A DNA stretch of 10,644 nucleotides from Candidatus Omnitrophota bacterium (GCA_030634235.1 DAOWBD010000021.1:1-10644), one strand, 5' to 3'; counted from the first letter of the stretch, positions 1 to 6,690 are shown. The notes: a model not told the origin generated them from the letters alone. A program made the numbers and translations.

Positions 1-141
1 CACAACATCCTGCTGGAAGACAATCAAGTTCAGAGCGCGATCAGCGTCCTTAAAGGAATATGCGTTTTCAAGAATTTCAGCGAGGCATCAGAAACTGCAA
101 CCCCTGAGACCTTAGAAACCGTCGTTGAACTGGAAGGATAA
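1..141 (+). CDS. C-terminal fragment of an unidentified protein
   Basis: Frame 1 is open from the window edge to a TAA at 139-141, giving 46 residues that begin HNILLEDNQVQSAISVLKG and end in an acidic, Thr/Glu-rich tail (ETLETVVELEG). The N-terminal half of the fragment (acidic turn, then a helix, then a short strand ICVF) is reminiscent of the end of an ACT-type regulatory domain, but the piece is too short to name the family. It stops 14 bases before the tsaD start, so the two are probably co-transcribed. The reading as coding rests on the open frame, the codon pattern and the close spacing. The product is unknown. Confidence 0.6.
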   Translation, partial: HNILLEDNQVQSAISVLKGICVFKNFSEASETATPETLETVVELEG

Positions 142-155
142 TCGAAGACAGGACC

Positions 156-1148
156 ATGAACATTCTGGGCATTGAAACATCTTGTGATGAGACCGCTGCG
201 GCAGTTGTCCGAAACGGTACGTTCGTTCTTTCAAATATTGTTGCCTCAAGTTTAAAGGAGCATGCACAACACGGGGGGATCATCCCCGAGATCGCGTCAC
301 GGCGGCAACTGGAATTCATCCATGCGATCACCGAGCGGTCGCTGGCAAAGGCAGGACTGAAACTAAAAAATATCGATGCCGTTGCCGTGACCAACCAGCC
401 GGGACTGATCGGTTCCTTGCTCGTCGGTATTTCGTTCGCGCGCGGATTAAGTTTTGCCATCAACAGGCCTTTGATCGACGTGAACCACATCGAGGCCCAT
501 GCGTACGCAAACTTTCTGGAATTTTCCGGAACACAAACAGGAGAGAAGAAGCCCCGAAAAAAACCGGAGTTGCCGGCAATCGCATTAGTTGTTTCCGGCG
601 GTCATACGAACCTCTACCACATAAAAGCCTTCGATCGATTTCGGCTTTTAGGACAGACCCTTGATGACGCGACCGGCGAGGCCTTCGACAAAGTCGCTAA
701 AATTCTCGGTCTTGGATATCCCGGAGGGCCGGCCATCGACCGTCTCGCCAAGAAGGGCGCCAACACGACAATACGTTTCAAGAGCGCAGCATTACCGGAT
801 ACCTACGACTTTAGTTTTAGCGGCATTAAGACCGCTGTTCTTTACCATCACCGTGACCACGAACATCATAAAGAATTCTCGACGGCCAAGACCGCTTATT
901 CATTTCAGGACAGCGTGGTCTCGATCTTGGCAAAAAAAAGCATCTCGGCCTGCAGGAAACTTAAAATTAAAACCCTCGTGGTCGGAGGAGGAGTCGCAGC
1001 GAATACCGCCTTGCGCGCAAAACTCAACGACGAAGCATCAAGATACGATATTAATGTCTATTTTCCGCTTTTATCTTTATGTACGGATAACGCAGCAATG
1101 ATCGCGGGATTAGGTTTTCACCGAAGAAACGAAAGGAGCGCACAATGA
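156..1148 (+). CDS. tsaD: tRNA N6-adenosine threonylcarbamoyltransferase TsaD
   Basis: TsaD transfers the threonylcarbamoyl group from threonylcarbamoyl-AMP to A37 of ANN-decoding tRNAs, in the cytoplasm with TsaB and TsaE. The 330-residue length is normal for the family. In order the protein shows the ASKHA-fold start GIETSCDET (5-13), HGGIIPEIASR (39-49), the metal-binding NHIEAH (110-115, ligands His111 and His115), SGGHTNLY (147-154), LDDATGEAFDKVAK (169-182), GYPGGP (187-192), FSFSGIKTAV (219-228), VGGGVAANTALR (276-287) and the third metal ligand Asp311 in LCTDNAAMIAG. A Lys/Pro-rich insertion at about 124-139 is a minor oddity. The ATG at 156 is the natural start because MNILGIETSCDET is the classic N-terminus. 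The stop overlaps the next gene's start (ATGA, 1145-1148), indicating translational coupling. Confidence 0.97.
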   Translation: MNILGIETSCDETAAAVVRNGTFVLSNIVASSLKEHAQHGGIIPEIASRRQLEFIHAITERSLAKAGLKLKNIDAVAVTNQPGLIGSLLVGISFARGLSFAINRPLIDVNHIEAHAYANFLEFSGTQTGEKKPRKKPELPAIALVVSGGHTNLYHIKAFDRFRLLGQTLDDATGEAFDKVAKILGLGYPGGPAIDRLAKKGANTTIRFKSAALPDTYDFSFSGIKTAVLYHHRDHEHHKEFSTAKTAYSFQDSVVSILAKKSISACRKLKIKTLVVGGGVAANTALRAKLNDEASRYDINVYFPLLSLCTDNAAMIAGLGFHRRNERSAQ

Positions 1149-1597
1149 CCGAATTCTTTGGGATAATATTTAAAGTTTTGTTATCCATCTTGCTCAGCAG
1201 CATCATAGGTTTTGAGCGTGAATTACGCCAAAAGGGAGCCGGCTTACGGACGCACATACTTGTGGGCTTAGGTTCAACATTGATCGTATTGACTTCCTTG
1301 CATCTTTTTGATATATACAAAGATGTCACAGACATTGATCCTACACGTATGATCACAGGAATCGTCACCGGTATCGGGTTTTTGTGCGCCGGAACCATCA
1401 TTCAAGCAGAATCACGCGTGCGGGGACTTACCACCGCAGCCGCTCTTTGGATCGTCTCAGGAGTCGGCATTGCCGTCGGGGCAGGACATTATTCGGCTGC
1501 TATTATCGTTTCGATCGTTGTCTTTTTTGTTTTGATCGGCATGCGGTCCGTTGAACATAAATTATCGAAAAAATTTAAAAACAAAATTTCGAAATAA
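1145..1597 (+). CDS. MgtC/SapB family membrane protein (short form)
   Basis: A 150-residue integral membrane protein of the MgtC/SapB family. Three family blocks are visible: GFERELRQKGAGLRTH (22-37) leading into a hydrophobic VGLGSTLIVLTSL stretch; GIGFLCAGTIIQ (77-88); and VRGLTTAAALWIVSGVG (92-108). Hydrophobic segments lie at about 5-22, 37-54, 69-87, 97-114 and 117-134, followed by a lysine-rich tail (139-150). It ends after the membrane region and lacks the C-terminal soluble domain of Salmonella MgtC, so it is the short, environmental type. MgtC proteins are linked to magnesium-limited growth and, in some bacteria, to F-type ATPase control; nothing here fixes the role. An AAGGAG ribosome site at 1133-1138 lies 6 bases before the ATG, and the start overlaps the tsaD stop. 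Confidence 0.9.
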   Translation: MTEFFGIIFKVLLSILLSSIIGFERELRQKGAGLRTHILVGLGSTLIVLTSLHLFDIYKDVTDIDPTRMITGIVTGIGFLCAGTIIQAESRVRGLTTAAALWIVSGVGIAVGAGHYSAAIIVSIVVFFVLIGMRSVEHKLSKKFKNKISK

Positions 1598-1601
1598 GGA
1601 G
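1596..1601 (+). promoter_or_regulatory. Ribosome binding site that sets the bactofilin start
   Basis: AAGGAG, 6 bases before the ATG at 1608 and overlapping the mgtC stop codon (TAA 1595-1597). It selects 1608 over the in-frame ATG at 1551, which lies inside mgtC and would add 19 residues with no family resemblance. Confidence 0.8.
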
Positions 1602-1607
1602 ATCAAA

Positions 1608-2156
1608 ATGAGCCTACGAGGACGAAGAACACCAACACCGGAACAGGACGAAGACAAAACCGTTGAGATCAATGCTCAAATGCAGGGTACCTTGACCTTT
1701 AAGGATCCTATCAACCTAAGGATCAACGGAGAATTCAACGGCAGTTTAGAAACAAAAGGAACTCTTTCCATAGGCAACAAAGCAACCGTTGTCGCTAACA
1801 TCACCGGTGATAATGTTATCATTGCCGGAAAGGTCAATGGCGATATCCTGGCGCATAAGATGCTCACAATCATGCCGACCGCTGTTTTAAAAGGGAACAT
1901 CTCTACTTCGAAACTCAATATCGTCGAAGGGGCGATCTTCCAGGGGAAATGTCAAATGATCGAAGATGAAGAAATTGGATCGATGGATGCCAACTTGTTA
2001 GACATTGACGAAGTTTCCAAATATCTCGAGATCGATATGGACGAAATTGAAGCCTTGGCAAATTCCGGAAAGATCCCCGGCAAGAAATCAGGAAACGATT
2101 GGAAATTTGAGCGCTCTCAGATCGACCATTGGGCATCATCAGGAAGAATTAAGTAA
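1608..2156 (+). CDS. Bactofilin with a C-terminal excisionase-type HTH domain
   Basis: A 182-residue two-domain protein. Residues about 18-118 form a bactofilin (polymer-forming cytoskeletal) domain: short beta-strand repeats with Gly turns, including LRINGEFNGSLETKGTLSIG (37-56), then VVANITGDNVIIAGKVNGDI (61-80), then LKGNISTSKLNIVEGAIFQG (94-113). Such domains assemble without nucleotide into filaments that scaffold envelope processes. After an acidic linker, residues about 130-177 (LDIDEVSKYLEIDMDEIEAL, then GKIPGKKSGNDWKFERSQID) match the pattern of HTH_17/excisionase (MerR-like) DNA-binding domains: a helix starting EVSKYL, a second helix, a short wing ending W-K-F, and a closing helix. 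Most bactofilins end in a short disordered tail, so this fusion is unusual. It starts 10 bases after mgtC and is followed 26 bases on by another HTH protein. Confidence 0.85.
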   Translation: MSLRGRRTPTPEQDEDKTVEINAQMQGTLTFKDPINLRINGEFNGSLETKGTLSIGNKATVVANITGDNVIIAGKVNGDILAHKMLTIMPTAVLKGNISTSKLNIVEGAIFQGKCQMIEDEEIGSMDANLLDIDEVSKYLEIDMDEIEALANSGKIPGKKSGNDWKFERSQIDHWASSGRIK

Positions 2157-2182
2157 GAGCAAAAAGAGAGAAGCAGGAGAAA

Positions 2183-2485
2183 ATGGCAACAAGTCAATTT
2201 GTCTCAGTCCGTGAAACAGCCCAGATCCTGTCCATTACCGAAAAAAAGGTCATGGACCTGATCGAAGAGGAAAAACTGCAGGCCTACCGTATCGCTGATA
2301 AGTTCTTGCGATTGAAAAGAGCCGATGTGCTAAAATTGCGCAACACGGGAAATATTGTGAAAGAAAACCATCAGATCCCTTACACGCCTGCGGAACGCGT
2401 AAAAGACTTTTTCCACTACAATAACTTTTACTTATTCTCCTCGGTCTTAATCCTTGCGCTTTTGTATGTTATCTTTTATACTTAG
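2183..2485 (+). CDS. HTH_17/excisionase-family protein with C-terminal membrane anchor
   Basis: A 100-residue protein. Residues about 6-52 (FVSVRETAQILSITEKKVMD, then LIEEEKLQAYRIADKFLRLKR, then ADVLKL) fit the excisionase/MerR-like HTH_17 pattern: the opening strand, the helix RETAQIL, the recognition helix EKKVMDLIEE, the wing AYRIADKFLRLKR and the closing helix. A polar linker (55-80) leads to one hydrophobic segment, NFYLFSSVLILALLYVIFY (81-99), at the extreme C-terminus. That makes it a tail-anchored membrane protein with the HTH domain predicted to face the cytoplasm. No phage integrase or recombinase is nearby, so a role as an excisionase is unlikely. An AGGAG at 2175-2179 is 3 bases from the ATG, which is close. 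It sits 26 bases after the bactofilin-HTH gene, and the two are likely partners or at least co-expressed. Function unknown. Confidence 0.8.
   Translation: MATSQFVSVRETAQILSITEKKVMDLIEEEKLQAYRIADKFLRLKRADVLKLRNTGNIVKENHQIPYTPAERVKDFFHYNNFYLFSSVLILALLYVIFYT
2454..2482 (+). promoter_or_regulatory. Candidate promoter for the tRNA gene
   Basis: TTGCGC (2454-2459) and TATACT (2477-2482) are separated by 17 bases. The -10 box matches the sigma-70 consensus at 5 of 6 positions, but the -35 box at only 3 of 6. Transcription would begin near 2489, about 36 bases before the tRNA. It lies within the end of the upstream coding sequence, so it may be chance. Confidence 0.35.
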
Positions 2486-2524
2486 GTCTCATTTTTCTAA
2501 AAACATTCTATTTATCTTATTAAT

Positions 2525-2599
2525 GGCGGGGTAGCTCAGCCTGGTCAGAGCGCACGGTTCATACCCGTGTTGTCGGTGGTTCAAATCCACTCCCCGCTA
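2525..2599 (+). tRNA. tRNA-Met (anticodon CAT, elongator type)
   Basis: The full cloverleaf can be drawn by eye. Acceptor strand 2525-2531 pairs with 2592-2598, with a G-U wobble at position 1-72. The D stem is GCTC/GAGC (2534-2537, 2548-2551). The anticodon stem is CACGG/CCGTG (2553-2557, 2565-2569) around loop TTCATAC, with anticodon CAT at 2560-2562. The variable loop has 5 bases. The T arm is GGTGG/CCACT with loop TTCAAAT. The discriminator is A2599, and CCA is not encoded. The acceptor end is base-paired, unlike the mismatched 1-72 pair of initiator tRNA, and the anticodon stem lacks the initiator's three consecutive G-C pairs. Elongator Met is therefore favoured. A CAT tRNA-Ile2, the substrate of TilS encoded at 3526, is the main alternative; I rate it less likely from the overall resemblance to Gram-positive elongator tRNA-Met. 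Confidence 0.93.
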
Positions 2600-2602
2600 T
2601 AT

Positions 2603-2741
2603 TTCGACTCGCTTCGTCCTTCGGCAGGCTCAGGACTCAGCCTGAGCTTGTCGAAGGCCTTCACTCGCTCAATACAAGACCATTGACGACTAAAGTAGGT
2701 GAAGCGAGGAGAAGACGAAACCTCGCAGAGACCGAGTCGAA
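2603..2741. repeat. Palindromic repeat element, possibly composite (MITE/REP-like)
   Basis: The core is a strong inverted repeat. Arm 2618-2634 (CCTTCGGCAGGCTCAGG) faces arm 2641-2657 (CCTGAGCTTGTCGAAGG) across a 6-base loop, with 15 of 17 Watson-Crick pairs and the other two G-T. Weaker outer inverted repeats surround it: TTCGACTC (2603-2610) with GAGTCGAA (2734-2741), CTCGCTTC (2608-2615) with GAAGCGAG (2701-2708), and CTTCAC (2659-2664) with GTGAAG (2699-2704). No transposase gene is visible. The core resembles a 'cttcg-caggctcag / cctgag-gtcgaagg' palindrome I recall as dispersed in many environmental genomes. It begins 4 bases after the tRNA and is not followed by a T run, so it is not a canonical intrinsic terminator. 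Confidence 0.7.
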
Positions 2742-2940
2742 GGATAAACTGAAAGGTTGAATGTAAACCATTCCCCCCCGAACCTACCCTTAGAATAAAT
2801 CACAGATTTCTTAGTTTTCCCTAGATTTTCATACCTTCCAGTCATAGAATAAACGCACAGTCAAACCTTTTGACCGGAAGGGACATCTCCCTGTCTTATT
2901 GGAGTCGTGTCCTTTCGTCAATTCAAAATATCAGGACCCC
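2742..2940. other. Non-coding stretch before the nuclease-like gene
   Basis: With 2600-2741 this makes a 341-base gap without a gene. The stretch is AT-rich, with an isolated C run at about 2773-2779 and two isolated TAGAAT hexamers (2791-2796, 2845-2850) that have no well-spaced -35 partner. I see no RNA gene, ORF with family resemblance or terminator in it. The only functional candidate is the promoter listed at 2870-2899. Confidence 0.5.
2870..2899 (+). promoter_or_regulatory. Weak candidate promoter for the nuclease-like gene
   Basis: TTGACC (2870-2875) and TCTTAT (2894-2899) are separated by 18 bases. The -35 box matches at 5 of 6 positions and the -10 box at 4 of 6. Initiation near 2906 would leave a leader of about 35 bases before the ATG at 2941 and would exclude the upstream TTG as a start. 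Confidence 0.3.
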
Positions 2941-3510
2941 ATGCGCTTTTGGCTTAAACACCTTTTTATCGTTCTATTCCCAATTGTCCTTTGCTCCGGC
3001 ATTGCATCGGGAGAATCAAATTTTGATTTCTTCTTTAAGAATTCCGAGCAATATAAGGACGTCATTGTCGAGGAAGTCCTCAGCGCTGATATCCTCCGCC
3101 TGAAAGGCCGTGTGGGAGAAAAAGGCGAGATCATCAAATTGATCGGCCTGAAAGCCCCGAAAGCGCCTAAGAAAAAGGGAGAGGACATCGATCGTAATGA
3201 ACTCGGGATCGTAATCAAAGAACCGGTTACTCCGCTGACGCCCATTGAGGAAAAGGCTTTTGAGTTTGCCCGGGAGCTCCTGGAAGGTCAGCATGTCCGC
3301 ATTGAATTCGACGCGAATAAAGAGGGGGAAAAGCACAGAACGCTGGCTTATGTTTTTTTGCTGGAGAATGATGTTTTTGTTAATGCGGAGATCCTGCGCC
3401 ATGGTTTCGCGCACTTGAGCATCAGTCCTCCAAATACAAAATATGCCGATAAGCTAAGGGAAGCTTATAAAGAAGCGCGCAAGGAACAACGCGGACTCCA
3501 GGGACAATAA
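2941..3510 (+). CDS. Exported SNase-fold (thermonuclease-like) protein with degenerate active site
   Basis: A 189-residue protein. Residues 1-24 form a signal peptide (basic start MRFWLKH, hydrophobic core LFIVLFPIVL). The Cys18 context lacks a proper lipobox. From about residue 40 the protein follows the staphylococcal nuclease fold: VIVEEVLSADILRLKG, IIKLIGLKAPK (64-74), EEKAFEFARELL, VRIEFDANKEGEKHRTLAYV (119-138), DVFVNAEILRHGFAHL (144-159) and a final helix to 185. Aligned without gaps to the S. aureus segment RLLLVDTPE, the catalytic Arg35, Asp40 and Glu43 are Lys66, Lys71 and Lys74. Only the Asp21 and Arg87 equivalents (Asp50, Arg133) remain. It is therefore probably not a classical thermonuclease and may be a binding protein. 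The start at 2941 is chosen for the signal peptide and AGGA at 2933-2936; a TTG at 2899 would bury the signal sequence. Confidence 0.8.
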   Translation: MRFWLKHLFIVLFPIVLCSGIASGESNFDFFFKNSEQYKDVIVEEVLSADILRLKGRVGEKGEIIKLIGLKAPKAPKKKGEDIDRNELGIVIKEPVTPLTPIEEKAFEFARELLEGQHVRIEFDANKEGEKHRTLAYVFLLENDVFVNAEILRHGFAHLSISPPNTKYADKLREAYKEARKEQRGLQGQ

Positions 3511-3525
3511 ATAGCGAGGAACTTT

Positions 3526-4524
3526 ATGCATTTGATCACACGGGTTAAAAGAAACATTCAAACCGCCCAGTTTTTTGGCCGTGGAGATACCGTTATCGTC
3601 GGAGTTTCCGGCGGGCCGGATTCCGTCGCCCTCACATACGTCCTGCATGCGCTGCAATATGAAATAGGATTTCATCTGCATATCGCCCACTACAATCATC
3701 ATTTACGCCGCAGCGCCAATGCGGACCAGAAATTCGTTGAATCTTTGGCGGAGAAGTTAAATGTCCCTTGCTCAGTCGGGCACTGGAAAGACCCGAAAGC
3801 CCTCAAGAAGGGTTCGATTGAAGAAGCCGCGCGCAACCACCGGTTCCGGTTCCTTAATCAGCTTGCTAAAAAGATCAATGCCTATGCCGTTGTCCTTGCG
3901 CACACGGAAGATGACCTGGCCGAAACCGTTTTGATGCGCATCTTGCGCGGAACGGGGCTTCAAGGATTAAGGGGTATTTTACCGAGAAGGAAGCTGGATA
4001 ATGTTTGTTTTGTCAGGCCGTTACTGAATGTTAAAAAAGAAACCATCCTCACCTTTTTGAAAAGGAAAAATATCTCCTTCCGTATCGACCCGACAAATCA
4101 CCAAACAAAATTCTTCCGGAATAAGGTCAGGCTCGAACTGATGCCGCTTTTGGCAAAAAAATACAATCATAATATTCAAGGGCTTCTAACAAATCTTGCC
4201 AACAATGCCGGTACGGATTTCGACTATCTCGAGAAACAGGCCCAGAAATTATTTGAAAAACACACAAAATGCGCCGCCGATAAGACAAATGTCCGCATTG
4301 ACCTGAAGGTCTTTTCCGCACAGCACCCATCCTTAAAACGCATGCTGGTTCGCATGGGGATCCAACTGTTAAAAGGCAATACAAACCGCCTCACCTTGAC
4401 CCACTTTCACGAAATTGAAGACTTACTCGAAAACCGCCCTAAGGGAACCATTGTAAACCTTCCTCAGGGGATCTACGTCCGTAAAGACATCCGGTATTTG
4501 CTCCTATCCCACAACGGATCTTAG
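3526..4524 (+). CDS. tilS: tRNA(Ile)-lysidine synthase TilS (short form)
   Basis: TilS uses ATP to attach lysine to C34 of the CAU-anticodon tRNA-Ile2, switching it from AUG to AUA decoding. The 332-residue protein has the PP-loop ATP site VSGGPDS (27-33), the AHYNHHLR block (54-61), EEAARNHRFRFL (99-110), AHTEDDLAETVLMRILRGTG (125-144) and DPTNHQTKFFRNKVRLELMP (188-207), which matches the family DPSN..T...RN.IR motif. It is shorter than the roughly 430-residue E. coli enzyme and resembles the compact Aquifex-type form lacking the full C-terminal domain. A GAGGA at 3516-3520 lies 5 bases before the ATG. The gene follows the nuclease-like gene by 15 bases. No clear hairpin terminator follows it. 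Confidence 0.95.
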   Translation: MHLITRVKRNIQTAQFFGRGDTVIVGVSGGPDSVALTYVLHALQYEIGFHLHIAHYNHHLRRSANADQKFVESLAEKLNVPCSVGHWKDPKALKKGSIEEAARNHRFRFLNQLAKKINAYAVVLAHTEDDLAETVLMRILRGTGLQGLRGILPRRKLDNVCFVRPLLNVKKETILTFLKRKNISFRIDPTNHQTKFFRNKVRLELMPLLAKKYNHNIQGLLTNLANNAGTDFDYLEKQAQKLFEKHTKCAADKTNVRIDLKVFSAQHPSLKRMLVRMGIQLLKGNTNRLTLTHFHEIEDLLENRPKGTIVNLPQGIYVRKDIRYLLLSHNGS

Positions 4525-4563
4525 ACGCAAAAAGCCCCTTCAAGTTTTCCTTCAAATTTTCGG

Positions 4564-4591
4564 TTGAATTAATTCCCCGTTGATGTAGAAT
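4564..4591 (+). promoter_or_regulatory. Candidate sigma-70 promoter for ftsH and the genes after it
   Basis: TTGAAT (4564-4569) and TAGAAT (4586-4591) are separated by 16 bases, each close to consensus (4 of 6 and 5 of 6). They sit in the longest gap (147 bases) of the second half of the window. The leader to the ftsH ATG would be about 75 bases. An AGGA at 4657-4660 lies 11 bases before that ATG, a rather long spacing. The genes from ftsH to queH have no comparable gap, so this may drive all of them. Confidence 0.45.
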
Positions 4592-4671
4592 GGTAAGCCT
4601 TATAGGAACAACGTAAACGATACACGTTTCTTAAATATTAATACTAGTAGAAAAACAGGATAAAGACAAAT

Positions 4672-6690
4672 ATGAGTAAGAACAACTTCAATCGTCCGCG
4701 AATGCGGCGCCCAAAAAATGGAATGCCTCCCAAGAAATCACCTCAACAACCTAATAATAACTGGGTATTCTGGATCATTCTGGGTTTTATCTTTCTGATA
4801 TTAATGAGCCAAAACAATTCCATGGCCCCAATGGGCAAATATCAGGAATTGTCCTATAACGCATTTTATAAGATCCTTGAAGGCGAAAATACAAGCCAGC
4901 GCATCAAACAGATCAAACTGGTCGAGAGCACCGAAAATACACTTGAGGGAACCTTTGATGACGAAACGCAGTTTAAAGTTGTCATCCCGCAGAATTATGA
5001 CGATTCCCTGATCCAACTCATCCGCGCGAACGTTGATGATTTCTCAATCAACCCGCCGGATCTTCTCTGGAGCCAGATCTTCTTCTCTTTTGGCCCGATC
5101 ATTTTTATCATTTTTATGATTTGGTATTTCTCCCATCGCGGTTCCCAAATGGGCAATAAAGTCTGGTCTTTCGGCAAATCGCGCGCAAAAATGAGCGACC
5201 GCAACAACATGCAAACAACCTTTAAAGACGTTGCCGGTGTCGATGAGGCCAAAGAAGAACTTCAAGAGGTCATTGAGTTCCTGATGGAACCGAAGAAATT
5301 CGAACGGCTAGGGGGAAAGATCCCGAAAGGCGTTTTGCTGGTCGGCCCGCCCGGTACAGGAAAAACGCTTTTAGCGAAAGCCGTTGCCGGAGAAGCGGAA
5401 GTCCCGTTCTTCTCTTTGAGCGGTTCCGACTTTGTCGAGATGTTCGTCGGTGTCGGCGCTTCCCGCGTCCGGGACCTTTTTGAACAGGGAAGGAAGGCGG
5501 CCCTGGGATCCGGTAAGGGAGCTATTATCTTTATCGATGAGATCGACGCGGTCGGCCGGCAGCGTTTTGCCGGCATCGGCGGCGGCAATGATGAGCGCGA
5601 ACAAACGCTCAACGCACTTCTCGTCGAGATGGACGGGTTCACTAATCAAGCCGGATTGATCCTCATTGCGGCGACCAATCGTCCTGACACCCTTGACCCC
5701 GCGCTTCTGCGCCCCGGACGTTTCGACCGGCGCATCGTTGTCGGTCTTCCCGACATCAACGGCCGCGAAGGGATCCTCAAGGTCCACACGAAGAGTATCA
5801 AACTCGACAGCCACATCAATCTGAAGAAGATCGCACAGCAGACTGTTTATTTTTCCGGCGCCGACTTGGCCAACGTATGTAACGAGGCAGCGCTGCTCGC
5901 CTCGCGCCGCGACAAAGACGCCGTCAGTATGGACGAATTCTACGCCGCCGTCGAACGCGTCACGATGGGGCCGGAGAAGAAAAGCCGGACCACCTCGAAG
6001 AAGGAAAAAGAAATGACCGCCTATCATGAATCAGGTCATGCGCTGTTGTCACTATTCATTGATGAAGTTGATACCTTCACGAAGGTCTCGATCATCCCGC
6101 GTGGCATGGCGGGCGGATACACGCTCGCACCCCCGACGGAAGACAAGCACTACCGCAACAAAACAGAACTGATGGGAGAGCTGACGGTCCTTTTAGGCGG
6201 GCTCGTCGGCGAAGAGATCCATGTCAATGATACGTCGACCGGTGTTTCCAACGACCTCGAGCGCGTCGCTCAGACCGCGCGCAACATGATCTGCGTTTAC
6301 GGCATGAGCAACAAAATGGGAACGCTGGCTTACGGAAAGAACGAATCGTTAGGTTTTCTCGGCCGTGACATCATGAAGCAAAAAGATTACAGCGAGGCAA
6401 CCGCTAAGATGATCGACGAGGAAGCGCGCGAACTCGTCAACCAATGCTATACGCGCGCGAAAAAACTGCTGAGTGAGAACCGCGAGCATTTGGATAAGCT
6501 GGCCCGGGCGCTCGTCGAGAAAGAAGTGATGGACATTGATGAGACGCGCGTGCTCTTAGGCATGGCTCCCGCCGAGGAACCAGCGCCGGAAGAACAACCG
6601 GCCGCCCCTGAGGATCCGGTCAAGACCGGCGACGAGCCCGAAACCCCCGAAAACAAAGAAGAGAAGAACACCGATACGCAGGAAACTTAA
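4672..6690 (+). CDS. ftsH: ATP-dependent zinc metalloprotease FtsH
   Basis: FtsH is a hexameric inner-membrane AAA+ protease that extracts and degrades membrane and regulatory proteins. The 672 residues contain: a basic, Pro/Asn-rich N-terminus (1-30); membrane helix 1 (31-46); an extracytoplasmic domain (47-132); membrane helix 2 (about 133-153); Walker A GPPGTGKT (225-232); Walker B IIFIDE (285-290); the second region of homology ATNRPDTLDPALLRPGRFDR (334-353); the zinc site HESGH (452-456), with Ser where most FtsH have Ala; and the third zinc ligand Asp528 in STGVSNDLER. Residues about 634-672 form a Glu/Pro-rich acidic tail with no domain. Every catalytic feature is present. It follows tilS and precedes folP, a neighbourhood seen in many bacteria. 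Confidence 0.98.
   Translation: MSKNNFNRPRMRRPKNGMPPKKSPQQPNNNWVFWIILGFIFLILMSQNNSMAPMGKYQELSYNAFYKILEGENTSQRIKQIKLVESTENTLEGTFDDETQFKVVIPQNYDDSLIQLIRANVDDFSINPPDLLWSQIFFSFGPIIFIIFMIWYFSHRGSQMGNKVWSFGKSRAKMSDRNNMQTTFKDVAGVDEAKEELQEVIEFLMEPKKFERLGGKIPKGVLLVGPPGTGKTLLAKAVAGEAEVPFFSLSGSDFVEMFVGVGASRVRDLFEQGRKAALGSGKGAIIFIDEIDAVGRQRFAGIGGGNDEREQTLNALLVEMDGFTNQAGLILIAATNRPDTLDPALLRPGRFDRRIVVGLPDINGREGILKVHTKSIKLDSHINLKKIAQQTVYFSGADLANVCNEAALLASRRDKDAVSMDEFYAAVERVTMGPEKKSRTTSKKEKEMTAYHESGHALLSLFIDEVDTFTKVSIIPRGMAGGYTLAPPTEDKHYRNKTELMGELTVLLGGLVGEEIHVNDTSTGVSNDLERVAQTARNMICVYGMSNKMGTLAYGKNESLGFLGRDIMKQKDYSEATAKMIDEEARELVNQCYTRAKKLLSENREHLDKLARALVEKEVMDIDETRVLLGMAPAEEPAPEEQPAAPEDPVKTGDEPETPENKEEKNTDTQET

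Noticed and set aside
1551..1607. Upstream ATG start for the bactofilin, inside mgtC
   Set aside because: The extra 19 residues are the mgtC 3' end read in another frame. A strong AAGGAG stands just before the ATG at 1608.
2183..2485. Phage or integrative-element excisionase
   Set aside because: There is no integrase, attachment-site duplication or other phage gene nearby. The C-terminal membrane helix and the neighbouring bactofilin do not fit that role, even though a tRNA gene follows.
2618..2657. Inverted repeat as an intrinsic terminator of the tRNA transcript
   Set aside because: The stem is strong, but no T run follows it. The outer repeats and overall pattern fit a dispersed repeat element better.
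2899..2940. Upstream TTG start for the nuclease-like protein
   Set aside because: It would add 14 residues ahead of a clear signal peptide. The ATG at 2941 has AGGA 4 bases upstream and puts the signal sequence at the true N-terminus.
4525..4563. Rho-independent terminator after tilS
   Set aside because: The stretch has an A run, a C run and T-rich parts, but I could not draw a convincing stem followed by Ts.
5371..6027. Antisense open frame (218 residues) opposite ftsH
   Set aside because: It lies wholly within the conserved AAA+ region of ftsH. The translation has no recognisable domain and the frame is explained by codon bias of the sense gene.
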